From: Pseudomonas baltica
GTDB taxonomy: Bacteria; Pseudomonadota; Gammaproteobacteria; Pseudomonadales; Pseudomonadaceae
Direction: 5' to 3'
Assembly (NCBI RefSeq): GCF_014235765.1
Contig: NZ_JACMYH010000009.1
Span: forward strand, 1-64,000
Length of the DNA: 64,000 nt
The stretch's first letter is position 1; every line of letters begins with the position of its first letter. Of this stretch, positions 55,654-63,887 are shown one piece after another. Under the pieces are notes generated by a model. The model made no database searches and was not told the DNA's origin. It worked only from the letters and a program-made list of their open reading frames with translations. The position numbers were made by a program, and so were the translations under genes.

Positions 55654-57573
55654 TTACTTGTTGTCTTTGACTTCTTCGAACTCGGCATCGACAACGTCGT
55701 CGTGCTTGCCGGCTTCTTCCGCTGGCTGGGCAGCAGCACCTTCAGGCTTCTCGGCCTGGTCGGCGTACATCTTCTGCGCCACTGGAGCGGAGACCTTGGA
55801 CAGCTCTTCGACCTTGGCATCGATGGCAGCCTTGTCGTCGCCCTTGACCGCAGCTTCCAGCGCCACGACGGCCGCTTCGATGGCAGTCTTCTCGTCGGCA
55901 GTGACCTTGTCACCGGCGTCGGCAACCATCTTGCGCGTCGAGTGCACCAGTGCATCACCCTGGTTGCGGGCAGCAGCCAGCTCTTCGAACTTGCGGTCTT
56001 CCTCGGCGTTGACTTCAGCGTCACGCACCATCTGCTGAATTTCGTCTTCGGACAGACCGGAGTTGGCCTTGATCACGATCGACTGGGTCTTGCCGGTGGC
56101 CTTGTCCTTCGCGCCGACGTGCAGGATGCCGTTGGCATCGATGTCGAAGGTCACTTCGATCTGCGGCACGCCACGTGGCGCTGGCGGGATCTCGGCCAAG
56201 TCGAACTTGCCCAGCGACTTGTTCTGCGCGGCTTGCTTGCGCTCGCCCTGCAGGACGTGAATGGTCACGGCGCCCTGGTTGTCATCGGCAGTCGAGAATA
56301 CCTGCGATTTCTTGGTAGGAATCGTGGTGTTCTTCTCGATCAGCGCGGTCATCACGCCGCCCATGGTTTCGATACCCAAGGTCAGCGGGCTGACGTCGAG
56401 CAGCAGCACGTCTTTCACGTCGCCGGCCAGTACGGCGCCCTGGATGGCAGCACCCATGGCAACAGCTTCGTCAGGGTTGACGTCCTTGCGCGCTTCTTTG
56501 CCGAAAAAGTCGGTGACCAGCTTCTGAACCAGCGGCATGCGGGTCTGACCGCCGACCAGGATCACGTCGTTGATCGCGCCGACGTCGATACCGGCGTCTT
56601 TCATGGCGATGCGGCAAGGCTCGATGGTGCGTTGAACCAGGTCTTCGACCAAAGATTCCAGCTTGGCGCGGGAGATCTTCACGTTCAAGTGCTTAGGACC
56701 GGTCGCGTCTGCAGTGATGTACGGCAGGTTGACGTCGGTCGACTGGCTCGAGGACAGCTCGATCTTGGCTTTCTCAGCGGCTTCTTTCAGGCGCTGCATG
56801 GCCAGCGGGTCACCCTTGAGGTTCATGCCGCTTTCTTTCTTGAATTCGTCTACGAGGTAGTCGATCAAGCGGATGTCGAAGTCTTCGCCGCCCAGGAAGG
56901 TGTCGCCGTTGGTGGCCAACACTTCGAACTGGTGCTCGCCGTCTACTTCGGCGATTTCGATCACGGACACGTCGAAGGTACCGCCACCCAAGTCATAAAC
57001 GATGACGGTGTGGTCGCCCTTGGCCTTGTCCATGCCGTATGCCAGCGCAGCGGCAGTCGGCTCGTTGATGATGCGCTTGACGTCCAGACCGGCGATACGA
57101 CCGGCGTCCTTGGTGGCCTGACGCTGGCTGTCGTTGAAGTAGGCCGGCACGGTAATGACCGCTTCGGTGACCGCTTCGCCGAGGTAGTCTTCGGCGGTCT
57201 TCTTCATCTTTTTCAAGATTTCAGCCGAGATCTGCGGCGGTGCCATTTTCTGGCCGTTGACTTCGACCCAGGCGTCTTTGTTGTCGGCTTCGACAATTTT
57301 GTACGGGACCATCTGGATGTCTTTCTGCACGACGTCTTCGGCGAAACGACGACCGATCAGGCGCTTCACTGCATACAGCGTGTTATGCGGGTTGGTGACG
57401 GCCTGACGCTTGGCCGACTGACCGACGAGAATTTCGCCGTCGTTGGCATAAGCGATGATCGAAGGTGTGGTCCGAGCGCCTTCGGCGTTCTCGATGACCT
57501 TGGCCTTGCCGTTTTCCAGAATGGAGACGCAGGAGTTGGTGGTCCCCAGGTCGATACCGATAATCTTGCCCAT
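55654..57573 (-). CDS. dnaK: Chaperone protein DnaK (Hsp70)
   Basis: The major ATP-dependent chaperone. It has 639 residues. The nucleotide domain starts with IGIDLGTTNSCVSI and has VYDLGGGTFDVSVIE and ILVGGQTRMPLVQ. The substrate domain and an acidic C-terminal tail (EEVKDNK) follow. AGGAGAAG precedes the ATG. It has its own RpoH promoter overlapping the 3' end of grpE. Confidence 0.98.
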   Translation of the reverse strand: MGKIIGIDLGTTNSCVSILENGKAKVIENAEGARTTPSIIAYANDGEILVGQSAKRQAVTNPHNTLYAVKRLIGRRFAEDVVQKDIQMVPYKIVEADNKDAWVEVNGQKMAPPQISAEILKKMKKTAEDYLGEAVTEAVITVPAYFNDSQRQATKDAGRIAGLDVKRIINEPTAAALAYGMDKAKGDHTVIVYDLGGGTFDVSVIEIAEVDGEHQFEVLATNGDTFLGGEDFDIRLIDYLVDEFKKESGMNLKGDPLAMQRLKEAAEKAKIELSSSQSTDVNLPYITADATGPKHLNVKISRAKLESLVEDLVQRTIEPCRIAMKDAGIDVGAINDVILVGGQTRMPLVQKLVTDFFGKEARKDVNPDEAVAMGAAIQGAVLAGDVKDVLLLDVSPLTLGIETMGGVMTALIEKNTTIPTKKSQVFSTADDNQGAVTIHVLQGERKQAAQNKSLGKFDLAEIPPAPRGVPQIEVTFDIDANGILHVGAKDKATGKTQSIVIKANSGLSEDEIQQMVRDAEVNAEEDRKFEELAAARNQGDALVHSTRKMVADAGDKVTADEKTAIEAAVVALEAAVKGDDKAAIDAKVEELSKVSAPVAQKMYADQAEKPEGAAAQPAEEAGKHDDVVDAEFEEVKDNK

Positions 57574-57665
57574 GTTTCTTCTCCTGGCACTAAGGCCCGA
57601 AAATTTTGGATTTGGTTGCCGCAGCAGTGGTGGCTGTCTGCGGTAGCACTTAAACGCTTGACACT

Positions 57666-57694
57666 AAGATGGGGGCCACTTGGCCGATTTCAAG
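57666..57694 (-). promoter_or_regulatory. RpoH (sigma-32) promoter of dnaK
   Basis: On the minus strand CTTGAA (57689-57694) and CCCCATCTT (57666-57674) are 14 bases apart, matching the heat-shock consensus. The -35 overlaps the grpE stop codon. Confidence 0.85.
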
Positions 57695-58256
57695 CCTGCT
57701 CGTCGATCGAAGGCGAAACCGGTGCGGCGGCCTTGCTGACCACGACCATGGCCGGGCGCAGCAGGCGTCCATTGAGCTGATAGCCCTTCTGGAAAACCTT
57801 CAAGACACTGTTGGGCTCGACATCCGCGCTTTCCTGCATCGCCATGGCCTGGTGATGCTCGGCGTTGAATGGCTGGCCGTGCGGGTCGATGGCTTCCAGG
57901 TTGTAGCGCTTGAGGGTGTCCTGAAACATCTTCAGGGTCAGCTCCATGCCTTCGCGCATCGGACGAATACTTTCGTCGTCGGCGCTGGACAGCTCGATAC
58001 CGCGCTCGAGGCTGTCGAGCACGGGCAGCAGGTCGCCGGCGAACTTCTCGAGGGCGAACTTGTGCGCCTTTTCCACGTCCTGATCGGCGCGGCGGCGAAC
58101 ATTCTGCAGATCGGCCGCTACACGCAGCGACTGGTCCTGAGCGGTGGCGAGCTGCTCTTCGAGCAACTGCACGCGCGCGGTGAGGTCTTCGGCGCCAGCG
58201 CTGGCAGCCTGATTAGCGTCTAGATTCTGATCGTCCAGATTCTGTTCATCAGCCAT
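57690..58256 (-). CDS. grpE: Nucleotide exchange factor GrpE
   Basis: Releases ADP from DnaK. It has 188 residues: an acidic N-terminus, a long coiled coil (VQLLEEQLATAQDQSLRVAADLQNVRRRADQD), and the C-terminal beta domain. The ATG at 58256 (MADEQNL) has AGGAG eight bases upstream. The longer open frame through 59465 is antisense to recN and is not coding. Confidence 0.97.
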   Translation of the reverse strand: MADEQNLDDQNLDANQAASAGAEDLTARVQLLEEQLATAQDQSLRVAADLQNVRRRADQDVEKAHKFALEKFAGDLLPVLDSLERGIELSSADDESIRPMREGMELTLKMFQDTLKRYNLEAIDPHGQPFNAEHHQAMAMQESADVEPNSVLKVFQKGYQLNGRLLRPAMVVVSKAAAPVSPSIDEQA

Positions 58257-58308
58257 TGGTTCTCTCCTCTCGATAACGTCCGCGAGGTCGACTCGCGCTT
58301 CTGACCGG

Positions 58309-58337
58309 TATATGGGGTCGCAAATTTGCGCTTCAAG
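58309..58337 (-). promoter_or_regulatory. RpoH (sigma-32) promoter of grpE
   Basis: On the minus strand CTTGAA (58332-58337) and CCCCATATA (58309-58317) are separated by 14 bases. The spacer GCGCAAATTTGCGA is itself nearly palindromic. Confidence 0.87.
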
Positions 58338-58423
58338 GGCTGACGACCAGCGGCTGAGCGTGGGCTTTCGAACGAAGCGATAAAAAACCCGGGCATCAGG
58401 CGAAAACGAGCTAAGGACCAATA

Positions 58424-58460
58424 TTGTCAGCCCTGCATAAAACACTGTATAAATAACCAG
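58424..58460 (+). promoter_or_regulatory. recN promoter with LexA box
   Basis: TTGTCA (58424-58429) and TATAAA (58448-58453) are 18 bases apart. CTGTATAAATAACCAG at 58445-58460 fits the LexA pattern CTG-N10-CAG and covers the -10, so recN should be SOS-induced. Confidence 0.82.
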
Positions 58461-58484
58461 ACATTCATGCCTGGGGGCGGTCTT

Positions 58485-60158
58485 ATGCTGGTGCACCTGT
58501 CCGTACACAACTATGCCATCGTCGAACATCTCGACCTCGAACTCGAGCGCGGGATGAGCGTGATCACGGGCGAAACCGGCGCCGGCAAATCGATCATGCT
58601 CGACGCGCTGGGCCTGGCCCTGGGCGACCGCGCCGACAGCGGCGTGGTCCGGCCCGGAGCAGACAAGGCCGACATCCTTGCCACCTTCGATCTGGTCGAC
58701 ATTCCCGAGGCCAGCACGTGGCTTGCCGAGCGCGACCTGGAAACCGACGGCCCCTGCATCCTGCGCCGGGTGATCACGGCCAAGGGCGGTTCGCGCGGCT
58801 ATATCAACGGCACCCCCTGCCCGCTCGGCGACCTCAAGTCGCTGGGTGAGCTGCTGATCGATATCCATAGCCAGCACGAGCACCAGTCGCTGCTCAAGAC
58901 CGATACCCATCGCCGCCTGCTGGATGAATACGCCGGTGCCAGCGATCTGGCCCGGCAGGTGCACCTGGCTGCGCAGAAATGGCGTCAGACCCGCCAGGAA
59001 CTCGAACGCCTGTCGGACTCGGGTGACGAACAGCGCGCACGTCACCAGTTGCTCAGCTACCAGCTGGAAGAGCTGGAGAACCTCGGGCTGGGCGAGAACG
59101 AGCTGGAGCAGCTGGAACAGGAACACAAGAACCTGACCAACGCCGAAGCCTTGTTCGGTATCTGCCGCCAGGTCATCGACCATTGCAGCGAAAACGATTC
59201 GGGCAACGTGCTCAGCGCGCTGACTGCTAGCTTGAACCGCCTGGGCGGCGTCAGCAATGCTCCGAACGCGCTGGGCGAAGCGGCCTCGATGCTGGCAACG
59301 GCGCAGATCCAGGTGGAAGAAGCCGTGGGCGAACTCAATCGCTTCCTCGACCACTTCGAAGCCGATCCGGCGCGCTTGCAGCATATCGAGGAGCGCCTCG
59401 ACACCATCTATACCCTGGCGCGCAAACACCGCGTTCACCCGACCGAAGTGGTCGCGCTGCAACACCGCTTGCTCGAAGAGCTGGAAGGGTTGAACGCCAG
59501 CGACGAATCAATCGAGCAACTGGGTGAAGAGCTGGCGGCCTATGCACGCCACTACCAGGAAAAAGCCGGTGAGCTGACCGGACTGCGCACCCATGCCGCC
59601 GCGCAACTGGCGGCCGCAGTGGAGGTGGAAATCCAACGCCTGGGCATGCCCGGTGGGCGCTTCACCATCGAACTGCGCGCCAATGCCCACGAGGACTTGC
59701 ACCCCAATGGCCTGGAGCAGGTCGAGCTGTTGGTCAGCGCCAACCCTGGCCAGCCGATGAAACCCTTGGCCAAGGTGGCCTCGGGTGGCGAGCTGTCGCG
59801 GATCAGCCTGGCAATCCAGGTGATCACGGCGCAGACCTCGCGGGTTCCGACGCTGGTGTTCGACGAAGTGGACGTGGGCATCGGCGGGCCGACAGCCGAG
59901 ATCGTTGGGCAGTTGCTGCGACGCCTTGGTGAGCGTGGGCAAGTGCTCACTGTGACCCACCTGCCGCAGGTGGCGGCGCAGGGGCACCATCATTTGTTCG
60001 TGCACAAGGTGCGCGGCAGTGACGAGACGCGCACGGCCGTGTCGAACCTGGGCAAAGGTGAGCGCGTGGAAGAGGTGGCGCGGATGCTGGGCGGGATTGA
60101 CCTGACCAAGGAATCGCTGGCACATGCGAAGAAGATGGTGGTGACGGCCAAGGGGTGA
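58485..60158 (+). CDS. recN: DNA repair protein RecN
   Basis: An SMC-like ATPase acting in double-strand break repair. It has 557 residues. Walker A is GETGAGKS near residue 31, coiled-coil arms lie between about 155 and 370, and the ABC signature region ASGGELSRISLAIQV and Walker B LVFDEVDVGIGG follow. The ATG at 58485 is used; a GTG-type start at 58467 would lie between the LexA box and the gene, with no better site. SOS control is expected from the promoter. Confidence 0.96.
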   Translation: MLVHLSVHNYAIVEHLDLELERGMSVITGETGAGKSIMLDALGLALGDRADSGVVRPGADKADILATFDLVDIPEASTWLAERDLETDGPCILRRVITAKGGSRGYINGTPCPLGDLKSLGELLIDIHSQHEHQSLLKTDTHRRLLDEYAGASDLARQVHLAAQKWRQTRQELERLSDSGDEQRARHQLLSYQLEELENLGLGENELEQLEQEHKNLTNAEALFGICRQVIDHCSENDSGNVLSALTASLNRLGGVSNAPNALGEAASMLATAQIQVEEAVGELNRFLDHFEADPARLQHIEERLDTIYTLARKHRVHPTEVVALQHRLLEELEGLNASDESIEQLGEELAAYARHYQEKAGELTGLRTHAAAQLAAAVEVEIQRLGMPGGRFTIELRANAHEDLHPNGLEQVELLVSANPGQPMKPLAKVASGGELSRISLAIQVITAQTSRVPTLVFDEVDVGIGGPTAEIVGQLLRRLGERGQVLTVTHLPQVAAQGHHHLFVHKVRGSDETRTAVSNLGKGERVEEVARMLGGIDLTKESLAHAKKMVVTAKG

Positions 60159-60170
60159 TGGTGGACGGGC

Positions 60171-60263
60171 GGGCCTCTTCGCGGGCAGAGGGCTCGCCGC
60201 CCGCCCCGCTCCCACAAGGTTGGCACTGACCGGTGGGAGCGGGGCTCTGCCCGCGAAGAGGCC
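60171..60263. repeat. REP element pair after recN
   Basis: Two inverted copies of a Pseudomonas REP-like sequence: GGGCCTCTTCGCGGGCAGAG with CCGCTCCCACAAGG on one side (60171-60218) and GTGGGAGCGGGGCTCTGCC with GCGAAGAGGCC on the other (60233-60263). The core (CCTCTTCGCGGG ... CCGCTCCCACA) is like the abundant P. putida REP. It sits just past the recN stop. Confidence 0.8.
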
Positions 60264-60283
60264 TTGACTGACTCACCCCCAAC

Positions 60284-60312
60284 AAAAAAGGCGACCCCAG
60301 GGTCGCCTTTTT
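60284..60312. terminator. Bidirectional terminator between recN and fur
   Basis: GGCGACCC and GGGTCGCC pair around two bases, with A6 before and T5 after, so it can end recN (plus) and fur (minus). Confidence 0.88.
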
Positions 60313-60327
60313 GCATCACTCCTGAAG

Positions 60328-60732
60328 TTACTTTGGCTTGCGCACGTACAGCACCAGGTTGTGATCCACCAGCTCGTAACCATGCTCGCTGACGATTTCC
60401 TTCTGGCGGCGCTCGATCTCGTGGTCGGTAAACTCGATCACATCACCCGAGTCGACATCGACCATATGGTCGTGGTGCTCGCCGTCTGCCAATTCGAACA
60501 CGGCATGGCCGCCGTCGAAGTTGTGACGTGCTACCAGACCCGCCGCTTCGAATTGGGTCAGAACACGGTAAACCGTGGCCAGGCCCACATCTTCGCCCGC
60601 TTCCATCAGCGCCTTGTAGACTTCCTCGGCGCTCATGTGGCGTTGCTGTGCCGACTCCAGCATTTGCAGAATCTTGACCCGTGGAAGGGTCACCTTGAGG
60701 CCGGCTTTACGCAGTTCGCTATTATCAACCAT
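60328..60732 (-). CDS. fur: Ferric uptake regulator Fur
   Basis: An iron-dependent repressor and the likely regulator of prrF at 12.4 kb. It has 134 residues. The winged helix spans about 1-83 (VGLATVYRVLTQFEAAGLV recognition region). The metal site is in EHHDHM (H87, H88, D89, H90). It has no cysteine at all, unlike E. coli Fur with its CxxC zinc site, a known trait of Pseudomonas Fur. Start is the ATG at 60732. Divergent from omlA with 98 bases between. Confidence 0.97.
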   Translation of the reverse strand: MVDNSELRKAGLKVTLPRVKILQMLESAQQRHMSAEEVYKALMEAGEDVGLATVYRVLTQFEAAGLVARHNFDGGHAVFELADGEHHDHMVDVDSGDVIEFTDHEIERRQKEIVSEHGYELVDHNLVLYVRKPK

Positions 60733-60830
60733 GGTCAGCTTTCTCAACGATGCGGCTTCGCAGCATCTCTTAATACGGGTATGATCGGGGTTTACGTTGT
60801 CCCAGCCAAGATAGTGGAAGTCGCCCACCG

Positions 60831-61352
60831 ATGCAAAACACCAAGCACTTGCTAACCAGCCTCACCTTCGTGGGACTGCTCGCACTCGCCGGTTGTTCAT
60901 TCCCCGGGGTTTACAAAATCGACATCCAGCAGGGCAATGTCGTCACACAGGACATGATAGACCAGTTACGGCCCGGAATGACCCGTCGGCAAGTAAGGTT
61001 TATCATGGGCAACCCCCTGTTGGTCGACACGTTTCACGCCAATCGCTGGGATTACCTGTACAGCCTGCAGCCAGGCGGCGGCGAACGCCAGCAGGAACGC
61101 ATGAGTGTCATGTTCAACGGCAACGACCAATTGGTCGGCCTCTCTGGCGATTTCATGCCGGGCGTCAGCAGGGACCAGGCAATTCTGGGCAGCGACACCG
61201 ACACCACCGCTACGCCCCAGCAGGGCGAGCCGCAGAAGGCCGAAGAGCCACCCAAGCCTGGCTCGATGCTCGACGACATCCAGCGCGACGTGGACGGCGT
61301 GAAGACCGTCCCCGTCCCGGCACCCCAGCCGCTGGACGTTTCGCCGCAGTAA
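60831..61352 (+). CDS. omlA: Outer membrane lipoprotein OmlA/BamE
   Basis: The BamE-type lipoprotein of the beta-barrel assembly machine. It has 173 residues. Lipobox LALAGC with lipidated C22. The SmpA/OmlA domain has QGNVVTQDMIDQLRPGMTRRQVRFIMGNPLLVD. A proline-rich tail of about 60 residues lies beyond the E. coli length. The fur-omlA divergent pair is conserved in pseudomonads. Confidence 0.95.
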   Translation: MQNTKHLLTSLTFVGLLALAGCSFPGVYKIDIQQGNVVTQDMIDQLRPGMTRRQVRFIMGNPLLVDTFHANRWDYLYSLQPGGGERQQERMSVMFNGNDQLVGLSGDFMPGVSRDQAILGSDTDTTATPQQGEPQKAEEPPKPGSMLDDIQRDVDGVKTVPVPAPQPLDVSPQ

Positions 61353-61364
61353 GCAGGCGGTACG

Positions 61365-61392
61365 AAAAAAGCCCGGTCATGCCGGGCTTTTT
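61365..61392. terminator. Bidirectional terminator between omlA and rnfH
   Basis: GCCCGG and CCGGGC (61371-61376 and 61382-61387) with A6 before and T5 after. It serves omlA and the convergent rnfH-ratA operon. Confidence 0.85.
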
Positions 61393-61413
61393 CATGGGCG
61401 AAGGAAAGTTATC

Positions 61414-61725
61414 TCAACGCGCTTTGCGCACTTGCGCCGCCTTGGCCGCGCGCAATCGTCGCACCTCTTTCGGGTCCGCGAGCAACGGTCGGTAGAGTTC
61501 GATGCGGTCACCGGATTGCAGCACATGCTCATCTGGAGAATCCAGCAGCCTGGCGAAGATGCCTACCGGGCACTGACTGAAATTCACACCTGGGAAGCGC
61601 TGGGCAATGCCTGACATCTCGATCGCCTGCGCGACGGTTGTGCCCTCAGGCACTCGCAACCCGAGCAATGCCTGCTCGTCGACCGCGGCATAGGCCACTT
61701 CGATATGGATGGACTGCTCAGCCAT
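61414..61725 (-). CDS. rnfH: RnfH family protein (ubiquitin-like fold)
   Basis: A 103-residue beta-grasp protein: SIHIEVAYAAVDEQALLGLRVPEGTTVAQAI, GIFARLLDSPDEHVLQSGDRIELYRPL. A basic tail follows. Its exact role is unclear. The ATG at 61725 lies inside the end of ratA, an eight-base overlap. This ratA-rnfH pair is found opposite smpB in many gammaproteobacteria. Confidence 0.93.
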   Translation of the reverse strand: MAEQSIHIEVAYAAVDEQALLGLRVPEGTTVAQAIEMSGIAQRFPGVNFSQCPVGIFARLLDSPDEHVLQSGDRIELYRPLLADPKEVRRLRAAKAAQVRKAR

Positions 61726-62152
61726 GCAATTGCTTGGCGCGCTGGCAGAAGGCATCCACCAAGGTGTTGGCGGCCTGATTGAACAGCGGCCCCAAGGTGG
61801 CGCGAATGATCGGGCCGGCGTAGTCGAAGGACAGATCCAGGCTGATCTTGCAGGCCTTCTCGCCCAGCGGCTTGAACACCCACACTCCGTGCAACTGGTT
61901 GAACGGACCTTCTTCCAGGTTCATTTCAATGGAGCTACCGGGCACCAAGGTATTGCGGGTCACGAAATGCTGACTCAGCCCACCCTTGGCAATGTCCAGG
62001 TTGGCGCGCATCAGGGTGTCGGTTTCTTCGAGGATGGTGGTGGACGAACACCAAGGCAGAAACTCGGGGTAGCGGGACACGTCGTTGACCAGGTCATACA
62101 GGGCCTGAGCAGGATAAGGCAGCAGGGCCGAGCGTTGAATATGGGTAGTCAT
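61718..62152 (-). CDS. ratA: RatA family protein (SRPBCC / START-like)
   Basis: A 144-residue Bet v1-like protein of the YfjG/RatA family (PYPAQALYDLVNDVSRYPEFLPWC). In E. coli RatA can block 50S association and was called a toxin; relatives are linked to coenzyme Q, so the toxin label is not certain. The ATG at 62152 fits the family length; the longer open frame to 62299 does not. Confidence 0.9.
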   Translation of the reverse strand: MTTHIQRSALLPYPAQALYDLVNDVSRYPEFLPWCSSTTILEETDTLMRANLDIAKGGLSQHFVTRNTLVPGSSIEMNLEEGPFNQLHGVWVFKPLGEKACKISLDLSFDYAGPIIRATLGPLFNQAANTLVDAFCQRAKQLHG

Positions 62153-62394
62153 GCGGGCGTCACTTCCAAAGCTGGGCGGCGGACGCGAGAATCCGCGTCG
62201 GCCGAACGACGCCAACGGCGCCTTGAAAATAAGGTAGGCATGCCAGCAGACAGGGGGCACGCCAACGAAATCACGGGGCTTCTTTGTCGACAGCGGCAAA
62301 GCGCAGGCTATCCATAAAGATCAGGTATTGTCCGGTATTCATTGCAAGCGCTCAAGCGCATAGCAATACCGTAGCCGAGAGCGCAACGACTGCC

Positions 62395-62400
62395 TATAAT
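62395..62400 (+). promoter_or_regulatory. -10 element of smpB promoter
   Basis: A perfect TATAAT lies ten bases before the smpB ATG. No good -35 is seen at 16-18 bases upstream. Confidence 0.5.
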
Positions 62401-62409
62401 GCGCGCCCT

Positions 62410-62892
62410 ATGGCCAAATTAAAGAAACACCCTACAGGGACCATCGCGCAGAACAAGAAAGCGCGACACGATTACTTCATCGAACACCGTTTCGAGGCTG
62501 GCTTGGTCCTGGCCGGTTGGGAAGTAAAAAGCCTGCGTGCCGGCAAGGCGCAACTGGTGGACAGCTACGTGCTGCTCAAGGACGGCGAAGCCTGGCTGAT
62601 GGGTAGCCACTTCACCCCCCTGACCACGGCCAGTACCCATGTGATCGCCGACCCCACGCGTACCCGCAAACTGCTGCTCAACCGCCGCGAGCTGGAAAAG
62701 CTGTTCGCCCAGGTTCAGCAGAAGGGCTATGCCTGCGTGGCCTTGTCGATCTACTGGAGCAAGCACTTGATCAAGTGTGAAATCGCTCTGGGCAAGGGCA
62801 AAAAGGAATACGACAAGCGCGATACCGAGCGCGAACGCGATTCCAATCGTGAGCTGCAGCGTGCCGTGCGCAACAAGGGCAAGGAAGACTGA
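62410..62892 (+). CDS. smpB: SsrA-binding protein SmpB
   Basis: Partner of tmRNA in rescue of stalled ribosomes. It has 160 residues: the OB-like fold (HDYFIEHRFEAGLVLAGWEVKSLRAGKAQLVDSYV) and the basic C-terminal tail (GKGKKEYDKRDTERERDS). Start is the ATG at 62410. No ribosome-binding site is visible. Given the -10 at 62395-62400 the mRNA would have almost no leader. The ssrA gene itself is not in this window. Confidence 0.96.
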   Translation: MAKLKKHPTGTIAQNKKARHDYFIEHRFEAGLVLAGWEVKSLRAGKAQLVDSYVLLKDGEAWLMGSHFTPLTTASTHVIADPTRTRKLLLNRRELEKLFAQVQQKGYACVALSIYWSKHLIKCEIALGKGKKEYDKRDTERERDSNRELQRAVRNKGKED

Positions 62893-62925
62893 TTCCTTCC
62901 CCCTGCAGCACCGCCTTTGCCGCGT

Positions 62926-63708
62926 CTACCGGCCTGATTCCTGCAGGCCGCTGCGACGCTGTGCGCGAGCGGTGCGTTGCACCGTCTGCCGTGCCTCGTC
63001 GAGCACGCCCTGCACATAAGTGATATGCAGGCTGGCCAGTTCACGTGCCTGCTCTGCCTGACCGCTCACGATGGCCTGAAACAGCTGGCGATGCTGTGCG
63101 ATCAACTTGTCTCGGGTTTCCCCGCTGTGCCGGTGCATGCCTCCGATGTTCACCACCATGTTGCGCTTGAGCATGTCGAACAGACCGCGCACGGTATGCA
63201 GCAACACCGCGTTGTGACTGGCTTCGGCAATCGCCAGGTGGAAGTTGGCATCGGCCACGCCCTCCTCTTCCCGCGTGGCGTCCTCGACTCGGCGGTAACA
63301 ATCTTCCAGGACATCCATGGCCTGCCTCAATCGATCGCGATCGATCTCGGTGGCGCGCTGCGCTGCATAAAAGGCGCACGACGCCTCCAGGGTATGACGA
63401 AACTCGAGCAGGTCGCGCTGGCTTTCCGGATTGCTTTCCAGCAACGCCAACAGCGGATCGCTGAAGGTCGAGCCGAGCGTGTGGCAGACGTAATTGCCCC
63501 CACCCTGACGACTGACCAACATGCCCTTGGCCACCAGCTTTTGGATGGCTTCACGCAACGAAGGCCGCGACACACCAAACTGCTCGGCCAGCGCCCGCTC
63601 GGCCGGCAAACGCTCGCCTGCCCTTAGCGTGCCCTCGAGAATCATGGCCTCCAGACGCTCGACGATGCCATCGGACAAACGCCGCTGACGGACTTGCTCA
63701 ATACCCAT
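62926..63708 (-). CDS. lldR: FadR-family regulator, probable L-lactate-responsive LldR
   Basis: A 260-residue GntR/FadR regulator: winged helix at about 8-75 (RALAEQFGVSRPSLREAIQKLVAKGMLV) and an FCD ligand domain (about 95-240) with its metal-binding histidines (NFHLAIAEASHN, HRQLFQAI). It is divergent from lldP with a perfect FadR-type operator between, so LldR is the best name. The ATG at 63708 has TTGGAG eight bases upstream. The longer frame to 63780 enters the promoter. Confidence 0.9.
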   Translation of the reverse strand: MGIEQVRQRRLSDGIVERLEAMILEGTLRAGERLPAERALAEQFGVSRPSLREAIQKLVAKGMLVSRQGGGNYVCHTLGSTFSDPLLALLESNPESQRDLLEFRHTLEASCAFYAAQRATEIDRDRLRQAMDVLEDCYRRVEDATREEEGVADANFHLAIAEASHNAVLLHTVRGLFDMLKRNMVVNIGGMHRHSGETRDKLIAQHRQLFQAIVSGQAEQARELASLHITYVQGVLDEARQTVQRTARAQRRSGLQESGR

Positions 63709-63767
63709 GGGTGGCTCCAACACACGATCGCCCTGGCCGCACTCGACCAAAGTCATAGACAAGGAAA

Positions 63768-63796
63768 TTGACAGCCCCACGGCTGCGCCCTAACCT
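63768..63796 (+). promoter_or_regulatory. Possible lldP promoter
   Basis: A consensus -35 TTGACA at 63768-63773 and a weak -10 TAACCT at 63791-63796 are 17 bases apart. The LldR-type operator lies just downstream. Confidence 0.4.
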
Positions 63797-63813
63797 GACC
63801 GGAACTTATTGTA

Positions 63814-63830
63814 AATTGGTATTACCAATT
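63814..63830. promoter_or_regulatory. LldR-type operator
   Basis: AATTGGTATTACCAATT is a perfect 17-base palindrome with the FadR-family core TGGT-N3-ACCA, between lldR and lldP. Confidence 0.82.
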
Positions 63831-63887
63831 CCTGCAATACAGCGCCGTAGCGCCAAGCCTTCCAAAAAAAACAAGGGGCCTCAGTCT

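Noticed and set aside
61718..62152. ratA and rnfH as a toxin-antitoxin pair
   Set aside because: RatA is widely conserved and linked to other roles. RnfH has not been shown to act as an antitoxin in Pseudomonas.
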